Below are positions 1 through 9,707 of a DNA stretch of 64,000 nucleotides, piece by piece. A model generated the notes under the pieces. It was not told the DNA's origin and did no database searches. It saw only the letters and a list, made by a program, of their open reading frames with translations. A program made the translations under genes and the position numbers. This DNA comes from Bacteroidota bacterium (GTDB lineage: Bacteria > Bacteroidota > Ignavibacteria > Ignavibacteriales > Melioribacteraceae), in NCBI GenBank assembly GCA_018829205.1, contig JAHJUE010000035.1, forward strand, positions 62,001-126,000. The letters are read 5' to 3'. Within the stretch, counting starts at the first letter, position 1. Every line of letters begins with the position of its first letter.

Positions 1-737
1 ATATCGGCGGCGATAAAGTACTTCCGTTTGACGTTAAAGAGCCAAATCCTTTTTTAGGCTGGCGGGGAATCAGATTCCTTCTCGATAACAAAAAATTATT
101 CGTATCTCAAATTAGAGCGATACTGCGGGCAAGCGTTAATAAAAATATCAAGTTTCTAATTCCAATGATAACTTCTATGAAGGAGATTAGAACATTTAAA
201 AGTATAATAGAAGATTGCAAAAATGATCTTTTAAAAAATGATATTGCTTTTGATAATGATATGAAAATCGGCATTATGATTGAAGTTCCTTCAGCCGCTG
301 TTTTAGCGGGTGAATTCGCCGAGGAGGTAGATTTTTTAAGTATCGGCACAAACGATTTAATTCAATATCTTCTTGCGGTTGATAGAGGCAATGATATTGT
401 ATCTGAAAGTTATCAGGAATTTCATCCGGCAGTCGTACGTACAATATCCCACATTATCATACATGGTAAAAACGCAGGCGCGGAAGTTAGTCTTTGCGGT
501 GAAATGGCCGCTGATATACTCGCCGTACCTTTATTAGTAGGACTTGGTTTGGATTCTATTTCAGTATCGGCTTCAGCTATACCTTACGCTAAAAAAATTA
601 TTAGAGGCATATTATACAGTGAAGTAAAAGAAATTGCCGAAAAATGCCTTAAAATGAAAACGGAAAATGAAATCAGCTTATTACTAAAAAGCTTTTTGGA
701 AACTCATCTTAAAACCGAATCGCAAAATTTATTCTGA
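1..737 (+). CDS. ptsI: PTS enzyme I (PEP-protein phosphotransferase), C-terminal part
   Basis: The gene runs in from the left edge, and the frame is open from base 3. It encodes the PEP-binding TIM-barrel end of enzyme I, which autophosphorylates from phosphoenolpyruvate and passes phosphate to HPr in the cytoplasm. Seen directly: an IGGDK start, the family block NPFLGWRGIRF, then IGTNDLIQYLLAVDRGND, and the active-site cysteine block CGEMAAD near the C-terminus. The N-terminal HPr-binding and phospho-His domains lie outside the window. HPr kinase is also in this window, but no HPr or sugar-specific EII was seen, so the role may be regulatory rather than sugar uptake. Confidence 0.93.
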   Translation, partial: IGGDKVLPFDVKEPNPFLGWRGIRFLLDNKKLFVSQIRAILRASVNKNIKFLIPMITSMKEIRTFKSIIEDCKNDLLKNDIAFDNDMKIGIMIEVPSAAVLAGEFAEEVDFLSIGTNDLIQYLLAVDRGNDIVSESYQEFHPAVVRTISHIIIHGKNAGAEVSLCGEMAADILAVPLLVGLGLDSISVSASAIPYAKKIIRGILYSEVKEIAEKCLKMKTENEISLLLKSFLETHLKTESQNLF

Positions 738-879
738 TAGATATTTATATTTCAGAATTAATTTATAAAAAGAATATCTGTAGAATAATTTTTACATTGT
801 TTAAGAAAATGCATTTGTTAATTTGAACGCGAAATAAACTAAACTTTGTAAATTCTCTTAACCAGAATAAAAGAATATC

Positions 880-3693
880 TTGCTTATAAAATTCTTAAAA
901 TATATATCCGCTATTCTTATTTTAGCTTCAACTATTGTTCAAGCTCAATTCTATTTTTTCGGCCGTAATAAAGTTCAGTATGAAAAATTTGATTGGAAGG
1001 TTTTAAAGACTGAGCATTTTAATATTTATTATTACGGCGATTTCGAAGAAATAGCTGAAATAGGTGCTAAATATGCCGAAGAAGCATATGAAGAACACAA
1101 AGTTAAATTTAACAATGTAGTTACCCGAACAATTCCTCTTATATTTTATAATACACATACACATTTTCAGCAGACAAACACAATATCTGGTTTTATTCCC
1201 GAAGGCGTAGGAGGTTTTTTTGAGTTTATTAAAGGACGTGTTGTTATACCGTTTTTCGGTTCTCTGAATCAATTCAGGCATGTTATAAGGCACGAACTTG
1301 TTCATGTATTTATGACTAACAAGGTTTATAATGTACTTAGGGACAGGCGTTTCCAGACAGCTCAATTGCCTCATCTATGGTTTACGGAAGGACTTGCGGA
1401 ATATTGGTCGACGGATTGGGATACGCAGGCAGAAATGGTTTTGCGCGACGCAGTTTTAAATAATGTATTAGTACCGCTTGAACATCTTTATCTGTTGGGC
1501 GGATTTTTAATGTATAAAGAAGGGCAGAAATTTCTTGAGTTTGTATCGCAGGAATACGGTGAAGAGAAAATATTATTAATACTCGAAAATATTTGGCGCT
1601 ATACCGATTTTTATAAAGTAATTGAATTTACTCTTGGCGAGAGTATTGAAAGAATCAGCGCAAAGTGGACGCATAAATTAAAACAGGAATATTATCCTTT
1701 AATGCAGGATAAAATACCTTATGATATCGTAACTCAAAAAATTACGGAAGACGGATTTAATTTTTCTCCCAGGTATTATAAAAACGATGATAAGAATGAA
1801 ATATATTATCTGGCTAACTTGGACGGTTATACATCAATATACAAATTAGAAATTGACAGTTTATTTAAACCGCTCGGCTCGCCAGATTTGATATTAAAGG
1901 GAGAAAAGGATGAGGAGTTCGAGACATTTCACCTGCTTGAGAATTCTATTGACGTAAATGATGATAAACTTGTTTTTGTATCTAAGTCGGGAAAATCAGA
2001 CGCTGTGCATATCTATTCTATTTCGGAAGACGAAATTATAAAAAGCTATCAATGGGATGAACTTATTACTATTGAAGCTACTAAGTTTTCCGGAAAAGGG
2101 AATAAAGTAGTTTTTTCCGCAGTTGATAGAAAAGGATTCAGTGATTTATATATTCTTAACCTTTCGGATGATTCATTACTAAGAATTACAAATGATTATT
2201 ATGAAGACATAGACCCCGTATTTAATCAGGATGAATCTTTTATAATATTTTCTTCTGACCGGACATCGGGAATATTTAACGAAAATTATAATCTGTTCAA
2301 AATAGATTTATCAACCATGAAAATAGATTATATAACTTATTCTTCGTCAAATATTACAAATCCGAGATTTACTCCCGATTATAATGAACTATATGTTAGA
2401 AGCGATAAAGACGGTACTTTTAATATTTGGAAAATTAAGATTGATGAAAATCTATTTGCTTCGGAAATGCAGCAAAACACAAAATTTGTTACTAGTTTTT
2501 TTGATTATACTTTCGCCGGAAACGATAAAATGATAGTCGCGGGTTTTGAGAAATTTTCTTTCCATTTATACGGACTGGAAAATCTTGAAGTTAAAGATTC
2601 AATTAAGAATTATGAGAAATTTGATTTTAATAATACCGGCGAAAAATGGGTTGCCGCAAAAGTAAAACTGGATCCTAAAACGGATAAAATTAATTATGAG
2701 AATAAATATAATTTGGATTACGCTTTTACACAGCTCGCGACAGACCCTGTATTCGGTCCCAGGGGAGGAGCACTTGTTTCAATTAGTGACATGTTAAGCG
2801 ACGACAAATATATTTTTCTGCTTTATAATACAGCCGAAACACAAAGTGAATTATTAAAAAGTTTTAATGTTGCAATATCAAGAGTAAATCAAAAATATAG
2901 AACTAATTACGGCTACGGTGTATTTAACCTCAGCGGACGGCGTTATGATATACGAGAATCTGACGCTTATTACGAAGAACGCAGCTTCGGCGGTTACTTC
3001 AGTTTGATTTATCCTTTTTCTAAATTTCAAAGACTCGAATCATCCGTTACTGTAGCCAACAGCGATAAACAAAGAGATAATGAAATACTGCCCATTAAAT
3101 CTCTTTTAATTTCGAATTCCATTTCCTTTATTCATGATAATTCTCTTTGGGGTCCGACAGGTCCAATAGACGGTTCGCGCTTTCGCCTATTGGCAGGATT
3201 TACAAGCGATGTTAAATTCAGCAATGTTAACTATTATTCGTTTATTGTTGATTATAGAAAATATTTTAGAATTAGCCAGAGATTTGCTTTAGCTACTAGG
3301 GCATCGGTATTTTACAATCACGGTAAAGAAGCCAGAAGATATATTGCCGGAGGAAGCTGGGATTTAAGAGGATGGAATAGATGGTCTGTAAGAGGTGAAA
3401 AACTTTGGCTCTCGTCAATCGAATTAAGATACCCGTTTATTGATCAGCTTTACATACGCTTTCCGTTTTTCGGATTAGGATTTACATCAATACGCGGCGC
3501 TTTGTATTTTGACGCCGGCGGTGCCTGGGATGATAAATATAAAGAAACTCTCGGAAGTGTCGGCGCGGGAATTAGAATTAATTTTTTAAACGCAATTTCT
3601 TTCAGGTATGATATCGGTAAAAAAATTGAGGATAATTTCGGACGTTTTCAGCCGAAATTATTCTATCAGTTTTATTTCGGATGGGATTTTTAA
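880..3693 (+). CDS. Secreted peptidase-MA / TolB-like propeller / Omp85-like barrel fusion
   Basis: A 937-residue outer-membrane protein. A TTG start gives a good signal peptide ending near VQAQ at residue 23. Residues about 30-250 resemble a gluzincin (peptidase MA) domain: HELVH at 138-142 supplies the zinc histidines and TEG with Glu170 the likely third ligand. About 295-560 contains repeats of the type DPVFNQDESFIIFSSD, as in TolB/PD40 beta-propellers. About 620-937 looks like a BamA/Omp85 surface-antigen barrel, with GGSWDLRGW near 820 and a terminal Phe typical of BAM substrates. The three-part architecture is seen in the sequence; proteolysis and any assembly role are inferred. No clear Shine-Dalgarno precedes the TTG. 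It forms an operon with the next two genes. Confidence 0.8.
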   Translation: MLIKFLKYISAILILASTIVQAQFYFFGRNKVQYEKFDWKVLKTEHFNIYYYGDFEEIAEIGAKYAEEAYEEHKVKFNNVVTRTIPLIFYNTHTHFQQTNTISGFIPEGVGGFFEFIKGRVVIPFFGSLNQFRHVIRHELVHVFMTNKVYNVLRDRRFQTAQLPHLWFTEGLAEYWSTDWDTQAEMVLRDAVLNNVLVPLEHLYLLGGFLMYKEGQKFLEFVSQEYGEEKILLILENIWRYTDFYKVIEFTLGESIERISAKWTHKLKQEYYPLMQDKIPYDIVTQKITEDGFNFSPRYYKNDDKNEIYYLANLDGYTSIYKLEIDSLFKPLGSPDLILKGEKDEEFETFHLLENSIDVNDDKLVFVSKSGKSDAVHIYSISEDEIIKSYQWDELITIEATKFSGKGNKVVFSAVDRKGFSDLYILNLSDDSLLRITNDYYEDIDPVFNQDESFIIFSSDRTSGIFNENYNLFKIDLSTMKIDYITYSSSNITNPRFTPDYNELYVRSDKDGTFNIWKIKIDENLFASEMQQNTKFVTSFFDYTFAGNDKMIVAGFEKFSFHLYGLENLEVKDSIKNYEKFDFNNTGEKWVAAKVKLDPKTDKINYENKYNLDYAFTQLATDPVFGPRGGALVSISDMLSDDKYIFLLYNTAETQSELLKSFNVAISRVNQKYRTNYGYGVFNLSGRRYDIRESDAYYEERSFGGYFSLIYPFSKFQRLESSVTVANSDKQRDNEILPIKSLLISNSISFIHDNSLWGPTGPIDGSRFRLLAGFTSDVKFSNVNYYSFIVDYRKYFRISQRFALATRASVFYNHGKEARRYIAGGSWDLRGWNRWSVRGEKLWLSSIELRYPFIDQLYIRFPFFGLGFTSIRGALYFDAGGAWDDKYKETLGSVGAGIRINFLNAISFRYDIGKKIEDNFGRFQPKLFYQFYFGWDF

Positions 3694-3695
3694 CT

Positions 3696-4844
3696 ATGAC
3701 TTTAAGAATAAAGATATTAGTCATTTTACCGGTGTTATTAATAATTTCATGCACAAAGCCAATAAGTTTAAAAAGAATTAAGCTTGATGCTCAAGGTGTA
3801 ACTTCATTCGGAAATTCACCTGAAAGAAATTTCTTTGTTGATCTATCAATAGGCGATTCGTTAGCACTTAAATGGACAGCTGAAATTAACGGCAGTTTTG
3901 ATAATACTACTGTTTCAGTCTTTAATGATTATGTCTTTGTCCCGGATTTATCAGGTAGAATTTATGTGCTCGATAAAGCCGACGGATTAATTAATGGCTA
4001 TGAAATATTTAAAGGCGAAATACCTTCGGCAATTGTGATTGAATTAAATAAATGCATGTTTGTTCATAATGAACAGAAAGAAGATTATTTTTCTCTTTAT
4101 TATTTCAATTTTACATTAGGTAAGGTGCATGAACGGATTTTAATAAAGGGTAAATGCGTTACTGAATTATTGAAATTAAACAACGGAATAATATTATTAA
4201 CAGAAGAAGGAAATCTTTATAAATTTGATTTTATCGGGAACAAAATATGGAAGTATGAATCTGGTGAGTATTCTTTATCTTCTCCAGCTTCCGACGGTAA
4301 AATTGTTATGTGGGGAAATACAAAAGGAGAGATTATTGCAGTTGATGCCGAATCCGGGAATATTTTATATAAAAACAAAGTTACCGATAGATTTGAATCA
4401 GATATTACTATTTCAGGTAATGAGTCATTTATAGGCGATTCAAAAGGAAACCTTTTTTCAATAAATAATAACAACGGCAGTGTAAATTGGAAATTCAAAA
4501 CTTCCGAAAAAATTAAATCACTTCCCGTATTAAACTCGAATACTGTTTTTATAAACAACCTGCAGGGGAGTGTATATTCTATAAATTTATCTGACGGGAA
4601 ATTAAACTGGGAATTAAAAACCGGCGGATTAATGAACGCGGCTCCGTTATTATTTAACGACTATTTGCTGCAGCCGGATGTTGATCAGAAAATTTATTTA
4701 ATTGACGTAAATAAAGGCATTATCCGTAAACAGCTAAACTTTGATGAAAGAGTGAAACTTTCTCCAGTATATTTTGACAGTACAATTTATATCGGCACTG
4801 ACAGAGGAATTATTTACGCTTACGAAACTCCGAAATTAAAATGA
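3696..4844 (+). CDS. PQQ-like beta-propeller lipoprotein (BamB-like)
   Basis: A lipoprotein of 382 residues. I chose the ATG just after the upstream stop rather than an in-frame ATG inside the upstream gene, because GGATGGGA sits about 10 bases before it. The N-terminus is a signal peptide with lipobox IISC. The rest shows repeated PQQ-propeller strands such as SGRIYVLDKADG, KGEIIAVDAESGNILY, GSVYSINLSDGKLNWELKTGG and GIIYAYE. The fold is that of BamB, the propeller lipoprotein of the outer-membrane assembly complex. Placement directly after a gene with an Omp85-like barrel makes a partner role plausible, but this is inference. Its stop overlaps the next start (ATGA). Confidence 0.72.
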   Translation: MTLRIKILVILPVLLIISCTKPISLKRIKLDAQGVTSFGNSPERNFFVDLSIGDSLALKWTAEINGSFDNTTVSVFNDYVFVPDLSGRIYVLDKADGLINGYEIFKGEIPSAIVIELNKCMFVHNEQKEDYFSLYYFNFTLGKVHERILIKGKCVTELLKLNNGIILLTEEGNLYKFDFIGNKIWKYESGEYSLSSPASDGKIVMWGNTKGEIIAVDAESGNILYKNKVTDRFESDITISGNESFIGDSKGNLFSINNNNGSVNWKFKTSEKIKSLPVLNSNTVFINNLQGSVYSINLSDGKLNWELKTGGLMNAAPLLFNDYLLQPDVDQKIYLIDVNKGIIRKQLNFDERVKLSPVYFDSTIYIGTDRGIIYAYETPKLK

Positions 4845-5566
4845 ATAAAATTAAATCGGCATTATTTATAATATTATTTTTACCGCAGATTATATCTGCC
4901 CAGGATTGTAAATCATACGTTACTATTGAATCGGACAATAGTGATCTTCTGATATTTGTTAATGATATTTATGAAGGAAACGGCAAGGTTGAATTAGAAC
5001 TTTTTGTCGGTAAGTATATTATAAAAATAAAAGAACCAGGATTCCGTTGGGATGCTCGATCCATTGAAAAAGAAATTTCTGTTGATGAATGCGGAAGTAA
5101 TTACGACTTTAAAATTAATTTGGGAAAAGAATATATACTAAATACAAACCCGTCCGACGCTTCCGTATTTAATTCCGATTCGCTAATAGGTTATACGCCT
5201 ATATATATTCCCGACGATATAAAAACTATATTAATAAAAAAAGATAATTTCAAACCGAGAAGAATAAATATTACCGAGCTTCCTTCATTAAAACCTGTTA
5301 GCCTTGATTTCACAGGTGAAATTAAAAATAAAAGTTTTGCCGAATCGCCGTATTTTGAAATATTAGTCGGGACTGCTTTGGGAATAGGAGCTGTAGCGGC
5401 ATATTATAAAATTCAAGCGGATCAAAGTTTTGACCAATATGAAAAAACAAAAGATCAGAAATATTTGGATGAAACAAACCGCTACGATAATTACAGCGGT
5501 ATAGCTTTCGCCGCGCTTCAAATAAACTTCGGTACATTAATTTACTTCTTACTTAGCGATCAATGA
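4841..5566 (+). CDS. PEGA-like exported protein
   Basis: 241 residues with a signal peptide ending near IISAQ. Residues about 20-95 and 100-150 look like two PEGA-type beta domains; the second has the typical NPSDASVFNSDSLIGYTP pattern, in which a short loop is followed by Gly-x-Thr-Pro. PEGA domains are found on envelope proteins, but their ligands are generally unknown. The C-terminal 70 residues hold two hydrophobic stretches (around GTALGIGAVAAYY and FAALQINFGTLIYFLL) that may be membrane anchors. It starts at an ATGA overlap with the propeller lipoprotein and ends by overlapping convergent polA by 7 bases. The exact function is not recognised. Confidence 0.65.
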   Translation: MNKIKSALFIILFLPQIISAQDCKSYVTIESDNSDLLIFVNDIYEGNGKVELELFVGKYIIKIKEPGFRWDARSIEKEISVDECGSNYDFKINLGKEYILNTNPSDASVFNSDSLIGYTPIYIPDDIKTILIKKDNFKPRRINITELPSLKPVSLDFTGEIKNKSFAESPYFEILVGTALGIGAVAAYYKIQADQSFDQYEKTKDQKYLDETNRYDNYSGIAFAALQINFGTLIYFLLSDQ

Positions 5567-8337
5567 GCGTCCAGCCAATTATCTCCAATACCGCAGTCAA
5601 CTTTTACCGGAACCGCAAGAGGCATTGCTTCTTCCATTAATTTTACGATTATCGGTTTCACTTCTTCGGCCTCTTCTTTTGGCGTGTCAAATAAAAGCTC
5701 ATCATGCACCTGAAGAACCATCTTGGTTTTGAATTTATTCTTATTTAATTCCCTGTATATATTAATCATCGCTAATTTTATCATATCGGCCGCGGTGCCT
5801 TGGATAGGCATATTGATTGCGACTCTTTCTTCAAACTGTCTTACAACCCTGTTGCTGCTGTTTATATTTTTTAAGAATCTGCGTCTTCCGAAAATTGTTT
5901 CCGCATATCCTTTTTCTCTGGCTTTGGTTACGGAATCGTCCATAAAGTTTTTAACTTTTTTAAATGTGTTAAAGTATGTATCAATAATTTCTTTTGCGTG
6001 ATTCTGAGTTATTCCAAGCCTTGTTTTTAAACCGAATGGACCAATGCCGTATAGAATTCCGAAATTAACTTCTTTAGCTTTTCTTCTCATATCTGCAGTT
6101 ACATCTTTTGGGTCAACCATAAATACAAGAGCCGCTGTGCTCCTATGAATATCTTCACCGTTTTTAAATGATTTTACCAATCCTTCATCGCCGCAAATAC
6201 TAGCCATAATTCTTAATTCTATTTGACTGTAATCGGCGCTTAATATCAGGTGATTTTTATCCCTTGCCACAAATGCTTTTCTAATTTCTTTCCCAAGTTC
6301 GGTACGAATAGGTATGTTCTGTAAATTAGGAGATATGCTTGATAATCTGCCGGTAGCCGCCACAGTTTGATTAAATGTTGTATGAATTCGTCCTGTATCA
6401 GGATTTATAAGTTTGGGTAATGAATCAGCGTAAGTTGATTTTAATTTTGTAATTTGACGGTATTCCAGAAGCTCGTCAACAATTTTGTGTTTGCCCTGAA
6501 GCGACTCCAATGACCTTGCGTCGGTTGAATATCCAGTTTTAGTTTTTTTTGTGCTTGGAAGTTCTAGTTTATCAAATAGTATTTTTTGAAGCTGCTGTGT
6601 TGAATTAATATTAAACTCCTCGCCGGCGGATTCAAAAATAGATTTTGTCAATCTTTCAATAGTTTTCTGCAGTTCAATACTTAGCACTTTTAAAATTTTC
6701 TTATCAACTGTTATTCCTTCACGTTCCATATCTTCAAGAACAGGAACAAGAGGGAACTCAATTTCATATGCTACTTTCTCAAGACCTTCTTCTTGGATTT
6801 TCTTTTTTAAAATTTTATAAAGTTTATAAGTAATATCTGCGTCTTCACTTGAATAATCGGAAAGTTTTTCCGCCTCAATTTCAAATATTTTTTCCGGAGT
6901 TTTTTTCGAACCTATTAAATCAATTATAGGAATTGGTTTGTAGTTTAAATATTTTTCCGAAAGATCATCCATTCCGTGTTTGTCATCAGGATCAATCACA
7001 TAGCTTGCTAGCATTGTATCAAAGAAAAAGTTTTTTACTTCAATACCGTAAGTTCTAAGCACCGCTATATCATATTTGCCGTTCTGGCATATCTTTTTAA
7101 TATTTTCATTCTCGAATACAGATCTAAATACATCAATAAATTCATCAACGCTCATTCTATCGGATAAATCATTTGCGAATAAATCATTCGACTTTTTATA
7201 AGGGTTTGTCGCCACAAAATATGCTTCATTTTCTTTTATTGAAAAAGCGCAGCCGGCCAAATTAATATTTAGCACATCAAGTCCGTCGGTTTCAGTATCA
7301 AATACAAATTCTTCAACTTCGGAAAGCAGGGCGGTAAGTTTTTCAGCTTCTTTTTTATTTGTAATTAAACTGTAGTTTACTTTTTTATTATCAAAAGAAA
7401 TTGTCTCATTATCTTTTATCTCTTCAAATTTATCTTCGAGATTAGAAGTTGTTTCAAATAACTTCTGCACCTTGGCTGCAAAGGTTTTAAATTCAAGTTC
7501 GGCGAAAATCCCGATAAGTTTTTCAATATCAGGTTTCTTAAAAATTGTTTCTTCTATGTTAAAATCAAAAGGCACATCCTTTACAATTGTAGCTAATTCT
7601 TTAGATAAAATTGCGTTCTCTTTTCCTTCAATAAGTTTATTTTTTAATCCGGCTTTTTCAATTTCATCGATATGTTCATATATTCCTTCTACTGTTTTAT
7701 ATTTTTGAATAAGCGGCGTAGCTGTTTTAGGTCCGATACCTGCAACGCCCGGAATATCGTCCGATGAATCACCTATTAAAGCCAAATAATCGATCATTTG
7801 AATCGGCTCGAATTCATATTTTTCTCTTACTTTATTAATATCTAATATTTCAATTTCATCTGTCGACTTGCCTGGTTTAACAATTTTAATATTTTCGGTA
7901 ACAAGTTGAACATAATCTTTATCGGGTGTAATTGCGTATGCTTCAAGCCCTTCCTTTTCGGCTAACTGCACAGCCGTTCCAATCAGATCGTCTGCTTCAT
8001 AACCGTCTTTGATATAAATAGGCATTTTAAAAGCTTCAATAATTTCTTTCAGGCGTTTTAATTGCGGTATCATGTCTTCAGGCATTTTAGCTCTTGAGGA
8101 TTTATATTTGTCGTAAATATCGTGCCTGAAAGTCTTAGCCTTTGAATCGAATGCTACAGCAATGTAGTCAGGTTTTGTATCCTCAATTATTTTAAATAGC
8201 TGATTTAAAAATCCGAATACCGCAGAAGTCGGTTCGCCTTTGGAATTTGAAAGCGGGCGGTTTATAAACGCGAAGTATCCTTTATAGGCAAGAGCCATTG
8301 CGTCTATTATTATAATTCTTTTTTTTGGTTTACTCAT
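5560..8337 (-). CDS. polA: DNA polymerase I
   Basis: 925 residues, the normal full-length three-domain enzyme for repair and Okazaki-fragment processing. The N-terminal ~290 residues are the 5'-3' nuclease (YEADDLIGT, DSSDDIPGVAGIGPKTA). The middle proofreading domain appears active: DTETDG, CQNGKYD and YSSEDAD carry the expected acidic and Tyr residues. The polymerase domain has motif A SADYSQIELR, motif B RRKAKEVNFGILYG (Phe in the O-helix, as in E. coli, so dideoxy-discriminating) and motif C QVHDELLFD. It is transcribed alone, divergent from the next gene. There is no Shine-Dalgarno stronger than GGAA-like. Confidence 0.97.
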   Translation of the reverse strand: MSKPKKRIIIIDAMALAYKGYFAFINRPLSNSKGEPTSAVFGFLNQLFKIIEDTKPDYIAVAFDSKAKTFRHDIYDKYKSSRAKMPEDMIPQLKRLKEIIEAFKMPIYIKDGYEADDLIGTAVQLAEKEGLEAYAITPDKDYVQLVTENIKIVKPGKSTDEIEILDINKVREKYEFEPIQMIDYLALIGDSSDDIPGVAGIGPKTATPLIQKYKTVEGIYEHIDEIEKAGLKNKLIEGKENAILSKELATIVKDVPFDFNIEETIFKKPDIEKLIGIFAELEFKTFAAKVQKLFETTSNLEDKFEEIKDNETISFDNKKVNYSLITNKKEAEKLTALLSEVEEFVFDTETDGLDVLNINLAGCAFSIKENEAYFVATNPYKKSNDLFANDLSDRMSVDEFIDVFRSVFENENIKKICQNGKYDIAVLRTYGIEVKNFFFDTMLASYVIDPDDKHGMDDLSEKYLNYKPIPIIDLIGSKKTPEKIFEIEAEKLSDYSSEDADITYKLYKILKKKIQEEGLEKVAYEIEFPLVPVLEDMEREGITVDKKILKVLSIELQKTIERLTKSIFESAGEEFNINSTQQLQKILFDKLELPSTKKTKTGYSTDARSLESLQGKHKIVDELLEYRQITKLKSTYADSLPKLINPDTGRIHTTFNQTVAATGRLSSISPNLQNIPIRTELGKEIRKAFVARDKNHLILSADYSQIELRIMASICGDEGLVKSFKNGEDIHRSTAALVFMVDPKDVTADMRRKAKEVNFGILYGIGPFGLKTRLGITQNHAKEIIDTYFNTFKKVKNFMDDSVTKAREKGYAETIFGRRRFLKNINSSNRVVRQFEERVAINMPIQGTAADMIKLAMINIYRELNKNKFKTKMVLQVHDELLFDTPKEEAEEVKPIIVKLMEEAMPLAVPVKVDCGIGDNWLDAH

Positions 8338-8462
8338 ATTTTTCTGGAAGTTTGTTGAAAGATTAATGAAAAAATAATACGATATATTTTTTTAATTTCC
8401 TATTTTAAGATAAGAATCAAAGCGATTTTTCAAAACCATGGATAACAAAATTTAAGAGATTT

Positions 8463-9509
8463 ATGAAAAAAATAGTTTTGCTGGCCGTTTCTGTTTTTAG
8501 CCAGTTTGTATTTGTAAAATGCAGCGCTGAAAATAATACATCTAATTATATTAATCTTGATACGATCTATATCGCAACATGGAATGTTGAAAACTTGTTT
8601 GATACAATAGACGATCCGAATACAAATGACGAAGAATATACCCCGGGAGGAGAGAGGAATTGGGATGAAGAAAGATTAAATCAAAAATTAAAAAATCTTT
8701 CAAAAACTATTAAATATATGAACAACGGAAAAGGCCCCGATCTTTTAGCCGTACAGGAAGTTGAACATCAATCATTGCTCGAAAAATTGAATACTGAATA
8801 TCTGTCTGAAAAAAAATATGGAATTATTTACGGCGAGTCCTTGGATAAAAGGGGAATAGACAACGGTTTATTTTATAACTCATCTTTATTTGAAAAAATT
8901 TCATTTGATACTTTAAGAGTTGATTTACCCGACGGTTGGCTTACAAGATATATATTATACGCACAACTAAGACTTAAAGGAACAGATAATATATTGCATG
9001 TTTTTGTAAATCATTGGCCGTCAAGAACAGGAGGAAAAGAAAAATCCGAAAAGAACAGAATTGCCGCTGCGAACGTTTTAAAAAATTTTACCGGTCAAAT
9101 ATTTTCCGAAAATAAAAAATCAAATGTTATAATAATGGGTGATTTTAACGATGAACCAACGGACACCTCGGTATATGAGGTATTGAAAGCAGAAGAATTG
9201 TTTTGCACAGGTACTAACAACGGATTATTGTATAATACATCCATTACAGCTTTTAAGAATGGAACTGGCAGTTATTTTTATAGAGGCACCTGGAATATGC
9301 TTGACCAAATTATAATTTCTAAAGCATTGGTTGAAGAAAATAAGTTTAATTATGTATGCAATTCGTTTGAAATTGTAAAACCGGATTTTATGATTAACAA
9401 GGAAGGAAATTATGCCGGATCCTCAATTAGAACATTTGGGGGTAAACAATATATTGGCGGATACAGCGATCATTTTCCCGCGGCTGCAAAATTAACATAT
9501 GTAAAATAA
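8463..9509 (+). CDS. Exported endonuclease/exonuclease/phosphatase-family protein
   Basis: 348 residues of the Mg-dependent EEP fold, whose members hydrolyse phosphodiester bonds in nucleic acids or phospholipids. The family signature blocks are present in order: TWNVENLF, QEVEH, NHWPSR, MGDFNDEP and SDHFP, which together supply the catalytic Asn, Glu, His, Asp-x-Asn and Asp-His. A hydrophobic N-terminus points to export. A Cys follows (FVKCSAE), but Lys before it is a poor lipobox, so lipidation is doubtful. Substrate cannot be told from sequence; a secreted nuclease for nutrient phosphate or DNA scavenging is a reasonable guess. Confidence 0.85.
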   Translation: MKKIVLLAVSVFSQFVFVKCSAENNTSNYINLDTIYIATWNVENLFDTIDDPNTNDEEYTPGGERNWDEERLNQKLKNLSKTIKYMNNGKGPDLLAVQEVEHQSLLEKLNTEYLSEKKYGIIYGESLDKRGIDNGLFYNSSLFEKISFDTLRVDLPDGWLTRYILYAQLRLKGTDNILHVFVNHWPSRTGGKEKSEKNRIAAANVLKNFTGQIFSENKKSNVIIMGDFNDEPTDTSVYEVLKAEELFCTGTNNGLLYNTSITAFKNGTGSYFYRGTWNMLDQIIISKALVEENKFNYVCNSFEIVKPDFMINKEGNYAGSSIRTFGGKQYIGGYSDHFPAAAKLTYVK

Positions 9510-9537
9510 TGGTTGCAATTGTTAATTAAATTGTTAG

Positions 9538-9576
9538 AACATGTTGTATTAGTCCAAATACCTAATAAAACATGTT
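9538..9576. repeat. 15-bp inverted repeat ahead of exbB
   Basis: AACATGTTGTATTAG is followed after 9 bases by CTAATAAAACATGTT; the arms match at 14 of 15 positions. No T-run follows on either side, so it is a poor intrinsic terminator. It may be an operator or a structured element between the EEP gene and the exbB promoter. Confidence 0.55.
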
Positions 9577-9604
9577 AAACAGGATGCGGATATAAATTTA
9601 TTTA

Positions 9605-9633
9605 TTGACTTTTTTTGGGTAAATCCTTAATGT
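9605..9633 (+). promoter_or_regulatory. Possible sigma-70-type promoter for exbB operon
   Basis: TTGACT (5 of 6 to the -35 consensus) is followed after 17 bases by TAATGT, a weak -10 (3 of 6). It lies about 75 bases before the exbB start and just after the inverted repeat. The -35 is good and the -10 poor, so this is tentative. Confidence 0.3.
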
Positions 9634-9707
9634 TACTTCACTTAATTGTAAACATAATAACAACGTAGAAATATCATTAAATTAAATAACTTTGGAGGTT
9701 ATCTCTT

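Noticed and set aside
107-349. Minus-strand frame over ptsI
   Set aside because: It lies fully antisense to a conserved ptsI coding segment and has no supporting motif.
8463-9509. Lipoprotein signal on the EEP-family protein
   Set aside because: The only candidate is FVKC; Lys directly before Cys does not fit a lipobox, so I call it exported only.
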